Below are positions 5,239 to 6,435 of a DNA stretch of 6,435 nucleotides, one piece after another (positions within the stretch are counted from its first letter, which is position 1; each line of letters opens with the position of its first letter). The DNA is taken from positions 1 through 6,435 of the forward strand of contig DEAM01000013.1 in the NCBI GenBank assembly GCA_002347035.1, in the 5' to 3' direction. Below the pieces are notes generated by a model. The model was not told the DNA's origin and did no database searches. It worked only from the letters and a program-made list of their open reading frames with translations. The position numbers and the translations under genes are program-made. Source of the DNA: Gemmatimonadales bacterium UBA2982. Lineage in GTDB: Bacteria > Gemmatimonadota > Gemmatimonadetes > Longimicrobiales > Gaopeijiaceae.

Positions 5239-6138
5239 TCATGCCCGGTTCCGAATTCTTCGAACAACAGGCCTGGCCAGGCTCTTGGCGAACGACATGA
5301 CATCTTTCCCGAGAGAGCTCCTCGCGCTTCTTCGAAAGACCGCCTTTTGTTGCGCGTAATAGTTATCCCGGGACGGGAGCACACCTGCCTCGCGCTTGAA
5401 AAGCGCCCAGAGTTCAGCAGAGTCTTCGCCCGCCACTTGCCTGAGTCCGGCGTGGGCTCCCAGTCGCCGTAGATTCCCGGCGCAGAAGTACGAAATGTGT
5501 GTAGCGTGAATGAATGCAGTTCTAAATCCCTTCTTGAGTGAAGGAGCACCGGCGTTGGGCAGCGCGACGTACGCCCTTCCAGTCGGCTTGAGCATCTGTT
5601 GCACCGTTCGCATAGCCGAGGACGGATCGAGAAGATGTTCCAAGACGTGCCGGACGATGATGATATCGAAGGCTGCCTCGTAGTCCTCGTAGTCCTCGCT
5701 CAGATCCCGCCCAATAACCGTGCCGCCTCTCGACTCGATTGACGCGGATAGCTCCGGCACCGGCTCGACAGCGAAGTAGTCGCAAGACTGACTCTGCGCG
5801 TAGTCGAGGATCCAACCCTGGCCTGCACCAATGTCGAGGATCGACAACCCGGTTCGCATGTGCGGTCCTAACCGCGCCGGCAGCGCCGCATACTTCCGTT
5901 TGATATTCGCCTCGAGCTGCTCGGGATCCTGAGCATATCGCGACGCGAAAAAGTCATTGTTGATTCGCGCGTAGTCGCGCAGGGAAGGAAGAGGGAACCG
6001 TTGAATATGACCACACGACCTGCAGATAGCGACGCGTCGGAACGGACTATTATCGTGCGGGGAGTAGCCGAAAAGGAGGGGCTCCAAATCTTTTTCGGAG
6101 CATACGAGACACGTGTCAATGTGTGGTGACTGAATCAG
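5239..6138 (-). CDS. Class I SAM-dependent methyltransferase with N-terminal CxxC...CxxC segment
   Basis: A class I methyltransferase (Methyltransf_23 type). Numbered from codon 6138, the SAM-binding motif ILDIGAGQG is at 100-108, the acidic residue after strand 2 at E125 (in VEP), FDIIIVRHVLEH at 157-168, LKPTGRAYVALPN at 183-195 and HISYF at 214-218. The N-terminus has C10-x2-C13 and C39-x2-C42-G, the zinc-ribbon-like pairs common in such enzymes of surface-glycan and small-molecule pathways. The substrate cannot be read from the sequence. The start is uncertain. The first ATG/GTG/TTG in frame is TTG at 6087, but that would remove the first cysteine pair. The frame is open up to TAG at 6175-6177 with no ATG, GTG or TTG. 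I place the start at CTG 6138 (AAAAGG just upstream); ATT at 6135 or 6120 is also possible. The domain call is firm, the start is not. It converges on the LDI-like gene, with 94 bases between stops. Confidence 0.82.
   Translation of the reverse strand: MIQSPHIDTCLVCSEKDLEPLLFGYSPHDNSPFRRVAICRSCGHIQRFPLPSLRDYARINNDFFASRYAQDPEQLEANIKRKYAALPARLGPHMRTGLSILDIGAGQGWILDYAQSQSCDYFAVEPVPELSASIESRGGTVIGRDLSEDYEDYEAAFDIIIVRHVLEHLLDPSSAMRTVQQMLKPTGRAYVALPNAGAPSLKKGFRTAFIHATHISYFCAGNLRRLGAHAGLRQVAGEDSAELWALFKREAGVLPSRDNYYAQQKAVFRRSARSSLGKDVMSFAKSLARPVVRRIRNRA
5676..5698. repeat. 9-bp in-frame tandem repeat inside the methyltransferase
   Basis: The unit CCTCGTAGT occurs twice (5676-5684, 5685-5693), followed by a partial third copy CCTCG (5694-5698). 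On the coding strand it yields E-D-Y-E-D-Y-E, a surface-type acidic insert between the V-I-G-R-D-L strand and the F-D-I-I-I strand. Nine-base units keep the frame. Confidence 0.75.
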
Positions 6139-6213
6139 AGGGCCTTTTGGTAATTTGTCGCGGACCGTCTCAAGCTAACCAATTTCCTGGTCACTTAAGC
6201 GCCAAAAACCTAT

Positions 6214-6375
6214 ATGAGCACGTGCTCTTTATGTAGTGGCAGCGATGTGTGCGGAGTCGCACCAGTACCGCCACCTGCTGGCGACAGGGGGGGTGTTATC
6301 AAAACCACCAAAACTGCCAATCTTGTGCTCCTACTGCTTGCTTCCTGCTTGCTCAAAGGGAGTGTGCAACCCTAA
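6214..6375 (+). CDS. Doubtful small ORF (53 codons), CxxC start and hydrophobic tail
   Basis: ATG 6214 to TAA 6373-6375. The product begins M-S-T-C-S-L-C-S-G-S-D-V, has a proline-rich middle and ends with a hydrophobic stretch (T-A-N-L-V-L-L-L-L-A-S-C-L-L). The opening resembles the CxxCGS start of zinc-ribbon or methyltransferase proteins, but nothing after it does. There is no ribosome binding site upstream, and the start codon overlaps a 12-bp palindrome. It may be spurious, a membrane microprotein, or a remnant of a decayed gene. I do not recognise it. Confidence 0.15.
   Translation: MSTCSLCSGSDVCGVAPVPPPAGDRGGVIKTTKTANLVLLLLASCLLKGSVQP
6216..6227. promoter_or_regulatory. 12-bp perfect palindrome GAGCACGTGCTC
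   Basis: A perfect palindrome with a CACGTG core, about 78 bases upstream of the proposed methyltransferase start (minus strand). The position would suit an operator for that gene. No matching second copy was noticed in the window. Confidence 0.35.
6334..6353. repeat. Short direct repeat CTGCTTGCT, 11-bp period
   Basis: CTGCTTGCT occurs at 6334-6342 and 6345-6353, separated by TC. It lies in the spacer between the methyltransferase and the right-edge terminator. It is probably slippage-derived, with no evident role. Confidence 0.4.
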
Positions 6376-6411
6376 GAAGAAAACCCCGTAAGCGTGCAAG
6401 TGCTTACAGGG
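6374..6411 (-). terminator. Intrinsic terminator for leftward transcription entering from the right edge
   Basis: Read on the minus strand: CCCTGTAAGC (6411-6402), an 8-base loop (6401-6394), GCTTACGGGG (6393-6384), then TTTTCTTCTT (6383-6374). The stem is 10 bp with one T:G wobble, directly followed by the T-rich tract. On the plus strand the same hairpin has an A:C mismatch and no T-run, so it is oriented leftward. It implies that a minus-strand gene or RNA ends at or beyond the right edge, and it separates that unit from the methyltransferase gene. Confidence 0.75.
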
Positions 6412-6435
6412 CTTCCCCTTCCTTAAATGGAGCCA

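Overview
The window looks like chromosomal DNA from a Gram-negative (diderm) bacterium. Three things point that way: a small outer-membrane beta-barrel protein, an ElyC/YdcF-type inner-membrane envelope protein, and a twin-arginine (Tat) exported protein. The style of several proteins would fit Gemmatimonadota or a related environmental lineage, notably the barrel with its paired loop cysteines. That placement is an impression from family resemblance and was not tested. No transposase, integrase, CRISPR array, rRNA or complete tRNA was found.

Layout from left to right. The window opens inside the 3' end of a gamma-glutamyltransferase gene (+). It is followed 41 bases later by a secreted aspartic protease carrying two DTG motifs in one chain (+). 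A DUF218/ElyC-YdcF family membrane protein lies on the opposite strand (1349-2116, -). A 389-base AT-richer intergenic stretch follows, with overlapping inverted repeats and a direct repeat, and separates that gene from a divergent beta-barrel outer-membrane protein (2506-3129, +). Next is the largest gene, a Tat-exported protein resembling linalool dehydratase/isomerase (3348-5144, +). A class I SAM-dependent methyltransferase with an N-terminal CxxC...CxxC zinc-ribbon-like segment converges on it (5239 to about 6138, -). The last 300 bases hold a 12-bp palindrome, a doubtful 53-codon ORF, and a strong intrinsic terminator for transcription entering from the right edge on the minus strand.

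The genes do not form one obvious pathway. The first two could be co-transcribed. Most of the others look like separately transcribed envelope or periplasmic functions: a transpeptidase, a protease, ElyC, a porin-like barrel and a Tat enzyme. Sampled base composition is lower between about 306 and 3130 (roughly 38-55% GC per 60-base line) than in the flanking genes (about 60-65%), so the middle block may have a different history. The most interesting item is the linalool dehydratase/isomerase-like gene. It keeps a cysteine pair at the spacing I recall for the characterised enzyme, is much longer than that enzyme, and has no neighbouring terpene genes here. I see no clearly new multi-gene system.
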